The notes under the pieces: model-generated
The model's database searches: none
Seen by the model: only the letters and a program-made list of their open reading frames with translations
What the model was told of the DNA's origin: nothing
Position numbers and translations under genes: made by a program
From: Phycisphaerales bacterium
Lineage (GTDB): Bacteria > Planctomycetota > Phycisphaerae > Phycisphaerales > UBA1924
Assembly (NCBI GenBank): GCA_013360695.1
Contig: JABWBC010000026.1
Coordinates: 1 to 33,976, forward strand
DNA: 33,976 nucleotides
Reading direction: 5' to 3'
Shown here: piece by piece, positions 1 to 7,561 of the stretch
How positions within the stretch are numbered: the stretch's first letter is position 1
Layout of the letters: every line of letters begins with the position of its first letter

Positions 1-102
1 CGCGGCGCCGGCCCGGGCCGAGAGCAGGCCCGGCGAAGCGGCGGCTCCGTGGTCCGGGAACGTGTCGGAGACCTGAGAAAACGTGCGGCTGTCGTGGCTC
101 AT
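1..102 (-). CDS. Possible 5' end of an unidentified gene running off the left edge
   Basis: On the minus strand an ATG at 102 (another in frame at 114) opens a frame with no stop to the window edge, giving about 34 residues beginning MSHDSRTFSQVSDTF. The peptide is polar, then Ala/Gly-rich, and I recognise no family. There is only a weak purine stretch upstream and no clear Shine-Dalgarno. It would lie downstream of sdhB on the same strand after about 155 bases. In DNA this GC-rich, short stop-free frames are common, so this is a weak call. I see nothing else in 103-258. Confidence 0.25.
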   Translation of the reverse strand, partial: MSHDSRTFSQVSDTFPDHGAAASPGLLSARAGAA

Positions 103-258
103 CGCCCAAAGCATCGACGGGACGGCGCCGGCCCCTGAGCGCGAGCACGGCCCGCCAAACCGACGCGAGAACCCCGCGCCACGCAGGCGGCACAGATGGA
201 GCAGACCGCACAGACGGACATGCGGGACCGATGAAGGAGGCACGGCGAGCCGCGCCAC

Positions 259-1086
259 TCAGCCCCTGAACCACTTGGCGATGGCGTGGATGGTGACGGA
301 GCGGCCGATGGTCGCGATGGACTCGGTGAGCGGGATGTGCTTTGGGCAGACCTGCACGCAGTTCTGCGCGTTGCCGCAGTCGTTCACGCCTCCCTCGCCC
401 ATGAGCGTGTCGAGGCGGGCGCCCTTGAGGACGGCGCCGGTGGCGTGCTCGTTGAAGAGTCGGGCCTGGTTCATGGCGTGGGCGCCGATGAACGACGTGG
501 GCCATTTTTCGGGGCTTTCTTCGACCTGGTACTGGGGGCAGGCTTCGAGGCAGCACCCGCAGGACATGCAGGTGGACATGACGTAGCGCGACTCGGACTG
601 TTCGGCGGACTCGCGCGGGCCGGCGCCGAGCGAGTAGGTGCCGTCGATCGGCACCCAGGCCTTGACGCGCTTGAGGGCGTCGAAGAGGCGGGCGCGGTCG
701 ACCCACAGGTCGCGGACGACGGGGAACTTGCTCATGGGCTCGAGGGTGATCTCGTCGCCCTCGTTGGGCGCGTATTCGTCGATGAGGCAGGAGCAGCTCT
801 GGCGCACCTTGCCGTTGATCACCATCGTGCAGGCACCGCAGACCTCTTCGAGGCAGCCGGAATCCCATGCGACGGGGGTGGTCTTCTGGCCGTCGACGGT
901 GACGGGGCTGGCGGCGATCTGCTGGAGGCAGGAGATGATGTTCGCGCCGGCCTCGGGCTTGACGGCGAAGGTCTCCCAGCGGACGGGCTTGCCCGGGCCG
1001 TCGCAGCGCTTGATGCGGAAGCGGACGGTGCGTCCGGGCTTGGCCTGAGGCCGGGCGTGGGTCGTATGGGAAGCGGTCGCGGACAT
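259..1086 (-). CDS. sdhB: Succinate dehydrogenase / fumarate reductase iron-sulfur subunit
   Basis: This 275-residue protein is the iron-sulfur subunit of complex II. It passes electrons from the FAD of SdhA to the membrane quinone site. The [2Fe-2S] ligands are visible as C78-x4-C83-x2-C86 with C98. The C-terminal ferredoxin-like domain has C173-x2-C176-x2-C179-x3-C183-P and C237/C243/C247-P for the [4Fe-4S] and [3Fe-4S] centres. The N-terminus carries about 18 extra polar residues. The ATG at 1086 has GGAG about 7 bases upstream. The gene starts 31 bases after the sdhA stop, so it is almost certainly co-transcribed with it. The sequence resembles the Bacillus-type enzymes that pair with one cytochrome b subunit. 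Direction of catalysis cannot be decided from sequence. Confidence 0.96.
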   Translation of the reverse strand: MSATASHTTHARPQAKPGRTVRFRIKRCDGPGKPVRWETFAVKPEAGANIISCLQQIAASPVTVDGQKTTPVAWDSGCLEEVCGACTMVINGKVRQSCSCLIDEYAPNEGDEITLEPMSKFPVVRDLWVDRARLFDALKRVKAWVPIDGTYSLGAGPRESAEQSESRYVMSTCMSCGCCLEACPQYQVEESPEKWPTSFIGAHAMNQARLFNEHATGAVLKGARLDTLMGEGGVNDCGNAQNCVQVCPKHIPLTESIATIGRSVTIHAIAKWFRG

Positions 1087-1117
1087 GCGAGATCTCCGAG
1101 ATCTTGTTCGATTGGAA

Positions 1118-3088
1118 TCAGGAGGCGGACGCGGCCATCGCGGGCTTGGCGGCGGGCTTGTCGTCCTTCTTGCCGTAGGTTCGGGCGGTGGGCAGGATCA
1201 ACGAGGCGTCGATGGGAACGAACTCGAGGGAGGTGGTGCCGCCCTGGTGCTTGGCGAGCGTGGTCTTCATGAAGTTGGCGTCGTCGCGGTCGGGGAAGTC
1301 GGTGCGGTAGTGGGCGCCGCGGCTTTCCTTGCGTTCGGTCGCGCCCCTGGCGATCGCCTCGGCGAGCACGAGCATGTCGGAGAGTGCGCGGGCGTAGCCC
1401 AGCGCCTGGTTCGACCACGAGGCGCCGTCGGCGAGCGTGGCGGCGTCCTGACGCTCGCGCAGCTCGGCGAGCTTGCCGGCGCACTGCGTGAGGCGCGTCT
1501 GGTGACGAACGACGGTGCAGGCGGCGGTCATCTCGTCGCCGAGTTCCTTGCCGATGATGTAAGGGTTGGTGCGCGGCTCGGCGGCGCCGGCGCTGGCGGA
1601 ATCGACCCAGCGCTTGACCTTCTGCTGTTCCTGGGCGACGACGCGGTCGTAGCCGGCGGAGGAGAGGTCACCCGCGGGGGTCTTGGCGGGCGCGCCGTCG
1701 CGGACGTAGTTCGCGACCGACACGCCGCAGAACAGGCCGTCGAAGATGCAGGAGAGCAGGGCGTTGGCGCCGAGGCGGTTGGCGCCGTGATAGGCGAAGT
1801 TGACCTCGCCGAAGGCGTAGAGACCGGTAATGTTTGTCTGGGCGTTGTTGAGCGCGCCGAGTTGCATGCCTTGGCCGACCTCGGCGAGGATGGGCGGGCG
1901 CGTGCCGCTCTTGTGCTTGGCGCGTGCGGCGTCGGGGTTGTACGAGCCCTTGGTGAAGCTGGTCCACAGGCCGCCCATGGAGTAGTGGACGGCGGGGAAG
2001 ATTTTCATGGGTTCATGGCGCGGATCAACGCCGACGAACTTCTCATAGATCTCGAGGATGCCGCCGAGCTTCCTGGTGAGGTACTCGGGGTCCTTGTGGG
2101 TGAGGTCGAGGTAGACCTGGTTCTCGCCGGCGACGCCCAGGCCGTCGTTCACGCAGATGCTGAAGATCTCGCGGGTGGCGATGTCGCGCGGAACGATGTT
2201 GCCGTACGCGGGGTAGCGCTCTTCGAGGAAGTAGTAGCGGTCGGCCTCGGGGATGTCGCGCGGCGGGCGGCTGTCGCCCTTCTTGCGCGGGACCCAGACC
2301 CGCCCGCCCTCTCCGCGGGCGGATTCGCTCATGAGGCGGAGCTTGTCGGCGCCGGGGATGGCGGTCGGATGGACCTGGATCATCTCGGGGTTGCCGTACC
2401 ACACGCCGGCGCGGAAGCAGCGGGCGGCGGCGGCGCCGGTGCAGATGATGGAGTTGGTGGACTTGCCGAAGACCAGCCCGCATCCGCCGGTCGCCATGAC
2501 GACGGCGTCGGCGCGGAAGGCGCGGATCTGCATGGTGCGCATGTCCTGGGCGACGATGCCGACGCAGCGCTGTCCCTGGGCGGTGTCTTCGATGACGGGC
2601 CAGAGGAACTCCCAGAACTCGTACTTGGTGACCTGGCCCTCGCTCTCGTAGCGGCGGACCTGTTCGTCGAGTGCGTAGATGAGCTGCTGGCCGGTGGTCG
2701 CGCCGCTGAAGTGCGTGCGCTTGAAGAGCGAGCCGCCGAAGAGGCGCAGATCGCGGTAGCCCTCGCTGGTGCGGTTGAAGGGGACGCCCATGCGGTCGAG
2801 GAGGTCGATGATGCGCGGGGCCCAGTTGGCCATCTCGAGCACGGGGTGCTGGTCGGCGAGGAAGTCGCCGCCGTAGATGGTCTCGTCGAAGTGCTCGTAC
2901 TCGCTGTAGCCCTGCTGGCGCGCGACCTCGTTGCAGGCGTTGATGCCGCCCTGGGCGCAGACGCTGTGGCTGCGTTTGACGGGGACGACGGAGAAGAGAT
3001 CGACGGCGAGCCCTGCTTCGGCGATGCGGGCGCTGGCCGCCAGTCCCGCGAGCCCACCACCGACGACGATGACGCGATGCTGTGCCAT
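1118..3088 (-). CDS. sdhA: Succinate dehydrogenase / fumarate reductase flavoprotein subunit
   Basis: This 656-residue catalytic subunit oxidises succinate to fumarate using FAD. The Rossmann motif is at the extreme N-terminus (GGGLAGL, residues 10-16). It is followed by RSHSVCAQGG, whose H41 corresponds to the histidine that binds FAD covalently in this family. Later segments HPTAIPG, ESARGEGGR and HYSMGG match substrate-binding and catalytic regions. The C-terminus has the R/H-rich helical domain (ESRGAHYRTDFPDRDD) and ends in a low-complexity Lys/Ala tail. The gene lies between sdhC (75-base gap) and sdhB (31-base gap). The ATG at 3088 has only a weak ribosome site (GGA about 8 bases upstream), so translation may be partly coupled within the operon. 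Length and motifs are complete. Confidence 0.97.
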   Translation of the reverse strand: MAQHRVIVVGGGLAGLAASARIAEAGLAVDLFSVVPVKRSHSVCAQGGINACNEVARQQGYSEYEHFDETIYGGDFLADQHPVLEMANWAPRIIDLLDRMGVPFNRTSEGYRDLRLFGGSLFKRTHFSGATTGQQLIYALDEQVRRYESEGQVTKYEFWEFLWPVIEDTAQGQRCVGIVAQDMRTMQIRAFRADAVVMATGGCGLVFGKSTNSIICTGAAAARCFRAGVWYGNPEMIQVHPTAIPGADKLRLMSESARGEGGRVWVPRKKGDSRPPRDIPEADRYYFLEERYPAYGNIVPRDIATREIFSICVNDGLGVAGENQVYLDLTHKDPEYLTRKLGGILEIYEKFVGVDPRHEPMKIFPAVHYSMGGLWTSFTKGSYNPDAARAKHKSGTRPPILAEVGQGMQLGALNNAQTNITGLYAFGEVNFAYHGANRLGANALLSCIFDGLFCGVSVANYVRDGAPAKTPAGDLSSAGYDRVVAQEQQKVKRWVDSASAGAAEPRTNPYIIGKELGDEMTAACTVVRHQTRLTQCAGKLAELRERQDAATLADGASWSNQALGYARALSDMLVLAEAIARGATERKESRGAHYRTDFPDRDDANFMKTTLAKHQGGTTSLEFVPIDASLILPTARTYGKKDDKPAAKPAMAASAS

Positions 3089-3163
3089 GGTGATCCGATT
3101 CCGTCTTCAGGTCGTCCGAATATCCTGGGTATCCCGCGAGTTTCCGAGAGTCAGGGAAGGTGT

Positions 3164-3985
3164 TCAGTGCCCGTCGGCGACCGAGCCTGCCGGCGCGACG
3201 TGCGAGTCCGCGCCGGTCGCCTGATGGACCTGGGTTTCGATGCGTTTGGCATCGTCGTGCTTGACGGCGAGCGCGCCGAAGAGGCCCATCCAGGCCATGA
3301 GCATGAGGGCCGCGCCGACGGCGGTGCAGACATAGCCCCAGCGGCGCTGGGCGGCGCGGGAGATGGTGAGGCCCCAGGTGATGGCGGCGGTCCACAGGCC
3401 GTTGGCGAAGTGGAAGACCAGGAGCGAGACGCCGACGAAGTAGAAGAGAGAGACGACGACGCCCACGGTGGTGAGGCCGGCGGTCGAGCCGTGGAGTGCG
3501 GCGGCGAGCGTGGAGGCGCTGTAGCGGAAGGACCATTCCGTGCCGCCCGGGACGAGGAAGGTCCAGCCCCAGCGGAGTGTGGCGACGTGGTAGAAGATGA
3601 AGAGGAATCCGAGGTATCCGGAGAGGCGCTGCACGCGGTAGCGCCAGTTGCCCTGGTAGGGATAGCGATCGGTGTTGGCGCTGCCGGTCTTGGCGTAGTA
3701 GATGCCCAGGATCGCGTGGAAAGCCAGCGACGCCCAGAGCGTGATCTCGATGAGGAGGAGGTGCGGCACCTGGGTGTTGATCCAGGCGACCTCTTCCTGG
3801 AAGTAGGCGATGCCCTTGTCGGCGAAGGGCGCGTCGTGCATGCCCTCACGCAGCGCCGCCCCGCCCCAGATGATGGAGGAGTTGGTGAGCAGGTGCGCGA
3901 TGAGGAAGACGCCGATGGGAACGATGCCCGTCAGCGAGTGGAGGCGACGAAGCAGGAAGTGGTTTTTCTCGATGAAGCTCGGCAC
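3164..3985 (-). CDS. sdhC: Succinate dehydrogenase cytochrome b558-type membrane subunit
   Basis: This 273-residue membrane anchor has about five hydrophobic segments (roughly 17-37, 75-98, 120-140, 165-200 and 225-245). Histidines lie at helix ends suited to haem ligation (LHSLTG near 16, IAHLLTN near 31, FHAILGIYY near 90, FYHVATLRWG near 134). This is the pattern of the Bacillus-type SdhC family, which carries haem and the quinone site in one polypeptide and needs no SdhD. The start is GTG at 3985, supported by GGAGG eight bases upstream. It is the first sdh gene, 63 bases downstream of a DUF1844 gene on the same strand. The C-terminal 35 residues are polar and probably cytoplasmic. Confidence 0.9.
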   Translation of the reverse strand: MPSFIEKNHFLLRRLHSLTGIVPIGVFLIAHLLTNSSIIWGGAALREGMHDAPFADKGIAYFQEEVAWINTQVPHLLLIEITLWASLAFHAILGIYYAKTGSANTDRYPYQGNWRYRVQRLSGYLGFLFIFYHVATLRWGWTFLVPGGTEWSFRYSASTLAAALHGSTAGLTTVGVVVSLFYFVGVSLLVFHFANGLWTAAITWGLTISRAAQRRWGYVCTAVGAALMLMAWMGLFGALAVKHDDAKRIETQVHQATGADSHVAPAGSVADGH

Positions 3986-4049
3986 GGTTTGGGCCTCCGC
4001 CGATGCGATCGCCTGAAGACGCGATCACGAGGATAACGCTTGGAATCCG

Positions 4050-4604
4050 TCAGCTCGGGAAATGCAGATTCGTGCCGCCGCCGGGCGCGATGACGCCGCC
4101 CGAGGATCCGATCGGTCCGGCGCCCATGACGCCTCCCGCGGGCCCGCCCGAGGCGGACATGGGCACGCTCTGGGCGCGGCCTTCCTGCACGGCCTTGGCA
4201 ACCTCGCGGGAGATCTCGACAAACTCCATGCGCAGCTCGCTGACGGCGCGGGTCAGGAGCGTGGATTCCTCGGTGGTCAGGTTGCCCTTGGTCTTTTCTT
4301 CGAGCACGCCCAGCATGTCGATGTAGACCTTGGCCAGGTCGAGCGCGACCATCGCCCGCCCGGTTCGGGGGTCGGGGAACGCGCCCATCGCGGAAAGGGC
4401 TTGGGAAATCAGCAGGCTGAGCAGGTCCTTGAAGCCGATCGGCTCGCCGGGCTGGCGGCCGCCTTCGCCCGTTTCGCCCGCGGGGGCGCTGCCGGGAGGC
4501 GGCGTGGCGGGCTTGCTGGCGGCGGCCAGCCTTTCCTTCTCCGCCTGTGCTTGCGCCTTCCAGTCGCTGTCGATGATAATCTTCGGTTGTTCCTCGCCGG
4601 CCAT
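4050..4604 (-). CDS. DUF1844 family protein
   Basis: This 184-residue soluble protein has no signal peptide. The N-terminal segment (IIIDSDWKAQAQAEKERLA, residues 9-27), the Pro/Ala/Gly linker and the helical core (FKDLLSLLISQALSAMGAFPDP ... ALDLAKVYIDMLGVLEEKTKGNLT) match what I know of DUF1844, a family of unknown function. A Gly/Pro-rich tail of about 40 residues follows. I place the start at the ATG at 4604 because GAGG lies five bases upstream and the conserved block begins there; longer frames upstream are composition artefacts. It precedes sdhC by 63 bases and may share its transcript. No catalytic residues are evident. Confidence 0.8.
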   Translation of the reverse strand: MAGEEQPKIIIDSDWKAQAQAEKERLAAASKPATPPPGSAPAGETGEGGRQPGEPIGFKDLLSLLISQALSAMGAFPDPRTGRAMVALDLAKVYIDMLGVLEEKTKGNLTTEESTLLTRAVSELRMEFVEISREVAKAVQEGRAQSVPMSASGGPAGGVMGAGPIGSSGGVIAPGGGTNLHFPS

Positions 4605-4777
4605 TGGACCTCGCGTTCGCCGGGACGGGGACGCGGAGTTCCCTCGCCGCCGCCCGGTTGGCGATTCTAGGGAAGCCTTTGGGCTTCGTCGGCCTTGGAG
4701 AGCAATTCCGGGGGGATGAATCCCGCCCGGGGTCCGCTTTGACCCGCTGCCCGACCCGTCCGCCAGGAGCTTGAGGC

Positions 4778-6037
4778 ATGTCCAGCCGAACCCCCGCCCG
4801 ACGCGCCGCCCACCGCACGCTTGCCGAGTTCGCCCTCCAGGCGATCGGCATCCTCGCCCTGGCGGGGTGCGTCTCGACCAAGGCCCCGGCCAACGCAAAC
4901 CTCCGCCCCACCGACTTCGTGGACCCCTCCGCGACCGCGGCACCGGCCCCGGCGCGGACACCCGAGCGAAACGTCACGCGCACCGGGCCGATCGCGGCCT
5001 CGGAATCCATCATCGATCTCGAGGCCCGCCCGGGCGACCCCAACCTGCCCGAGCAGAGCGTGCCGATCGCCGACGCAGCGTTTATCGACGCCAAGATCGG
5101 CGACGTCAACAACCGGCCGGTGTATGTGTCGGACTTCCTCTCGCCGCTGGAGGAACGCCTGCGCACCGAGGCCGCCAAACGCCCCAGGGCCGAGTGGATC
5201 CAGATGGCTCGGAAGGACATCCGCGAGCGACTGGTGACATTTGTCGAGGACGAACTGCTCCGGGCCGAGGCATTGAATCGCCTCACGCCCGATCAGCGTT
5301 CGGGCGTCGTGACGTTCATGCGTCAGTTGCAGACGGCGGAGGTGAGCAAGTCGGGCGGCAACCGCACCGCCGCCGACGAACGCATCCGCGAGAAGACCGG
5401 GCAGAGCTTCGACGAGTTCATGGAGTCGGAGAAGGAAAAGAACCTGATCCAGTACGAGCTGCGCGGCATCTTCCGCAAGATCAACGTCTCGTGGCACGAC
5501 ATCGAGCTGGCATACGAAAAGAACTACGAGCTCTTCAACCCCAATCCCACCGCGTTCCTGGGCATCATCCGGGTCTCCAAGGACGACACGGCCGACGTGC
5601 AGGTGATCAGCGAGGCATTCACCGCGGGCAAGGACTTCGACGAGGTCGCGTCGCTCGAGCAGAACCGCTACCTGCCGGAGAAAGCGGGGCTCAACGCCAA
5701 GGAGTTCACGGGGAGCTTCGAGACGTCAGAGTTCTTCGCATACGAAGACCTGAACGACGCGGTGCGAAAGCTGACGCCGGGCGCCAAGGTCGGGCCGGTC
5801 GAGGCGGGCGGCTCGGTGTGGTGGATCAAGCTGCACCGCATCGAGCAGAAGACGATGGGGCTGTACGACGCGCAGCTGGGAATCTCCGAGGGCATCACGA
5901 AGCAGCGTCAGAACGAGGCACGCCAGAAGTACATCCGCAAGCTGCAGGAACGCGCGAGCGTGAGCGACATCGACGAGATGACCGACGCGCTCCTGGCGGT
6001 CGCGGTCGAGCGGTACTTGGATACCAAGACGCGATAG
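4778..6037 (+). CDS. SurA/PpiC-like exported lipoprotein (putative peptidyl-prolyl isomerase or chaperone)
   Basis: This is a 419-residue protein. After a basic N-terminus a hydrophobic stretch ends in a lipobox-like LAGC with Cys at residue 31, so it is probably a lipoprotein facing the periplasm. Residues about 100-260 are helical and charged (VYVSDFLSPLEERL, RERLVTFVEDELLRAEAL, the YELRGIFRKINVSWHDIELAYEKN segment), as in the SurA N-terminal chaperone domain. Residues about 265-360 (NPTAFLGIIRVSKDD, AGKDFDEVASLEQN, VGPVEAGGSVWWIKLHRIE) follow the layout of a parvulin domain, though the match is weak. ATG 4778 has AGGAG about 8 bases upstream. The gene diverges from the DUF1844-sdh operon. 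Isomerase activity is uncertain; outer-membrane protein folding is an inference from the fold. Confidence 0.6.
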   Translation: MSSRTPARRAAHRTLAEFALQAIGILALAGCVSTKAPANANLRPTDFVDPSATAAPAPARTPERNVTRTGPIAASESIIDLEARPGDPNLPEQSVPIADAAFIDAKIGDVNNRPVYVSDFLSPLEERLRTEAAKRPRAEWIQMARKDIRERLVTFVEDELLRAEALNRLTPDQRSGVVTFMRQLQTAEVSKSGGNRTAADERIREKTGQSFDEFMESEKEKNLIQYELRGIFRKINVSWHDIELAYEKNYELFNPNPTAFLGIIRVSKDDTADVQVISEAFTAGKDFDEVASLEQNRYLPEKAGLNAKEFTGSFETSEFFAYEDLNDAVRKLTPGAKVGPVEAGGSVWWIKLHRIEQKTMGLYDAQLGISEGITKQRQNEARQKYIRKLQERASVSDIDEMTDALLAVAVERYLDTKTR

Positions 6038-6045
6038 AAGGAAAA

Positions 6046-6230
6046 GTGGTCGAGTGGCCAAGTGGCACAGTGGTCGAGTGAAACGCCGATGCTGGATGGA
6101 AGTCTGCGGCGAAGGATGACGTTCGAGCCCGGTGTATTTCACCTGACCACCCGGCCACTGGACCACCTGGCCACTTCTTCCCCTCACTCCGTCTCTCCGT
6201 CTCTTCCAGGCCCGACTTCGTGACTTCCCC
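6046..6230. repeat. Intergenic block of 8-base-period degenerate repeats, partly inverted
   Basis: From 6046 to 6080 the sequence is four tandem octamers of the form GTGGNCNA (GTGGTCGA, GTGGCCAA, GTGGCACA, GTGGTCGA). From 6140 to 6178 it is the opposite orientation, CACNNGNC (CACCTGAC, CACCCGGC, CACTGGAC, CACCTGGC). The two arms could pair imperfectly into a long hairpin with a loop of about 60 bases. They are followed at 6184-6208 by an octamer series (ACTCCGTC, TCTCCGTC) and at 6216-6230 by CTTCGTGA-CTTCCCCC. Related phrases occur in other gaps of this window. The block fills the gap between the SurA-like gene and yraN. Confidence 0.8.
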
Positions 6231-6672
6231 CACCTCTCTCAACCCCTGGCGGCGGTACTGGGCGGCGCTGATCGCCCGATGGAGACGGCGTGGCACGCTC
6301 GGGGCGCGCGGCGAGCGGGCGGCGGCCACGTTCCTCCGGCGCGCGGGCTATCGCGTCCTCGGCAAGAACCTCCGCACCAACGTCGGCGAGCTCGACCTGT
6401 TGTGCCTCGCCCCGGATGATCGCACGATCGTGTTCGTGGAGGTCAAGACGCGAAGGCGCACGCCGGACCAGCCGGCCAAGAGTGCGGCCGCCACGCCGGA
6501 GGACGCGATCACGCGGCACAAACGCGGCAAATTGATCGCGGTGTCGCGCGGGCTGGTGCGGGCGAATCACTGGGAAGCGCGCCCGTGGCGGATCGACGTG
6601 GTGGCGATCGAATGGCGCGACGGCCAGCGGCCACAGATCAGGCATCACGTGGATGCGGTGAGGGGGAGGTAG
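6220..6672 (+). CDS. yraN: YraN / UPF0102 family nuclease-like protein
   Basis: This 150-residue protein has the UPF0102 core: GARGERAAATFLRRAGYRVL (28-47), N50, GELDL (56-60) and VFVEVKTRRR (71-80). Acidic residues E57, D59 and E74 with K76 form a PD-(D/E)xK-like nuclease site. UPF0102 proteins are thought to be Holliday-junction-related nucleases, but their role is poorly defined. The family core begins near residue 26, so the first 25 Arg/Trp-rich residues are an extension. The start used here is GTG at 6220, which lies inside an intergenic CTTCGTGA repeat and has no clear Shine-Dalgarno; no ATG is available in frame before the core. It converges with the next gene, with 24 bases between stop codons. 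Confidence 0.85.
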   Translation: MTSPTSLNPWRRYWAALIARWRRRGTLGARGERAAATFLRRAGYRVLGKNLRTNVGELDLLCLAPDDRTIVFVEVKTRRRTPDQPAKSAAATPEDAITRHKRGKLIAVSRGLVRANHWEARPWRIDVVAIEWRDGQRPQIRHHVDAVRGR

Positions 6673-6696
6673 GGGACGAGGGCGGCGCAGATGGAG

Positions 6697-7410
6697 TCAT
6701 TGCACCAGGCCGCGGTAGGCTGCTCTCGCGTACCCGATTAACCACGGCGGCAGCTGGCGCGAGTACACGAGCCCGTCAACGAGCGACTGGAGGCGGCGCA
6801 TAAGCTCGCGATAGCCGCTTGAATGCGCGCTTCCAACGCAATGCCCGATGCCGTGAAGCGCGCTGACCAAGCACGCGCTGGTGCGGCACTTCCGCAGCAC
6901 CGTTTCAAGCACGAACAGGCCGGGCTCCAAGAGGTGCGGGTGCTTTTCAGGGAACATGACCGTGCCTTCAAGATAATCCATGTCCCAAAGCATGTAGACG
7001 GCGCCGTCGATCTCGCTGCACTCTCGCAGATCGGTATCTGGATCCCGGCCCCGATCGCCACACACCCGATCCAGAAGGTCCGTGTAAAGCGTGGCCACCG
7101 AGCGAATGCAACGAACCTGATCGCCAGGCTCAATCGGATCGAGGCGCACTTGTGCGAAGTACTCCGATTTCGTACCGAAGATGAACCACAACGCCTTTGC
7201 GATACTGTCAGGCGCGTAGCGATCAGCCAGGAACACCGGGGATTCGAAGAGCGTCGTCAGGTAGGACACGAGCATTGGGGACTCGAGCGAAACGAAGCGA
7301 GCCACCCGGTCCGAGGCTTCTTCGTTCATGTAGTCTTCGCAGTCGTCGTAGGCCTTCGTAAAGCAATACTCCACCCACTCCTCAAAGCTCGGCGGACTTG
7401 ATTCGCTCAT
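6697..7410 (-). CDS. Hypothetical protein
   Basis: This is a 237-residue acidic soluble protein with no signal peptide or membrane segment and no family I recognise. It is rich in aromatic and acidic residues (FEEWVEYCFTKAYDDCEDYM near the N-terminus). It is mostly helical, with a GIGHCVGSAHSSGYRELMRRLQ segment near residue 205, and it has about eight cysteines. The start is the ATG at 7410, with GGAAGG about seven bases upstream; an in-frame ATG nine codons earlier lacks a ribosome site. It lies downstream of the histidine kinase on the same strand after a 151-base gap that shows no promoter I can identify. Function unknown. Confidence 0.75.
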   Translation of the reverse strand: MSESSPPSFEEWVEYCFTKAYDDCEDYMNEEASDRVARFVSLESPMLVSYLTTLFESPVFLADRYAPDSIAKALWFIFGTKSEYFAQVRLDPIEPGDQVRCIRSVATLYTDLLDRVCGDRGRDPDTDLRECSEIDGAVYMLWDMDYLEGTVMFPEKHPHLLEPGLFVLETVLRKCRTSACLVSALHGIGHCVGSAHSSGYRELMRRLQSLVDGLVYSRQLPPWLIGYARAAYRGLVQ

Positions 7411-7561
7411 GGCCTGCCTTCCGTATCCCGAGCACACTTGTACATGCTCGCTCGATCAACCCGGATCTTCCTCGCGGACTCGTCAGGTCCGGCGTCCAAA
7501 TGCCGGGAAATCAGGGTGAGCCGGAGACGAGCTCTCCACTCGCCCGCATCAAGGCCGCCAC

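Noticed and set aside
1087-1105. GATCTC/GAGATC inverted repeat over the sdhB ribosome site
   Set aside because: The arms are separated by one base, so only a short, weak stem can form; likely coincidental.
1085-4036. Long plus-strand open frame (983 codons) antisense to sdhA and sdhC
   Set aside because: It mirrors the codon structure of the sdh genes in GC-rich DNA, is a low-complexity Gly/Ala/Val/Asp protein, and has no family motifs.
6046-6230. CRISPR array
   Set aside because: The units are 7-8 bases with no spacers of uniform length, and no cas genes are present.
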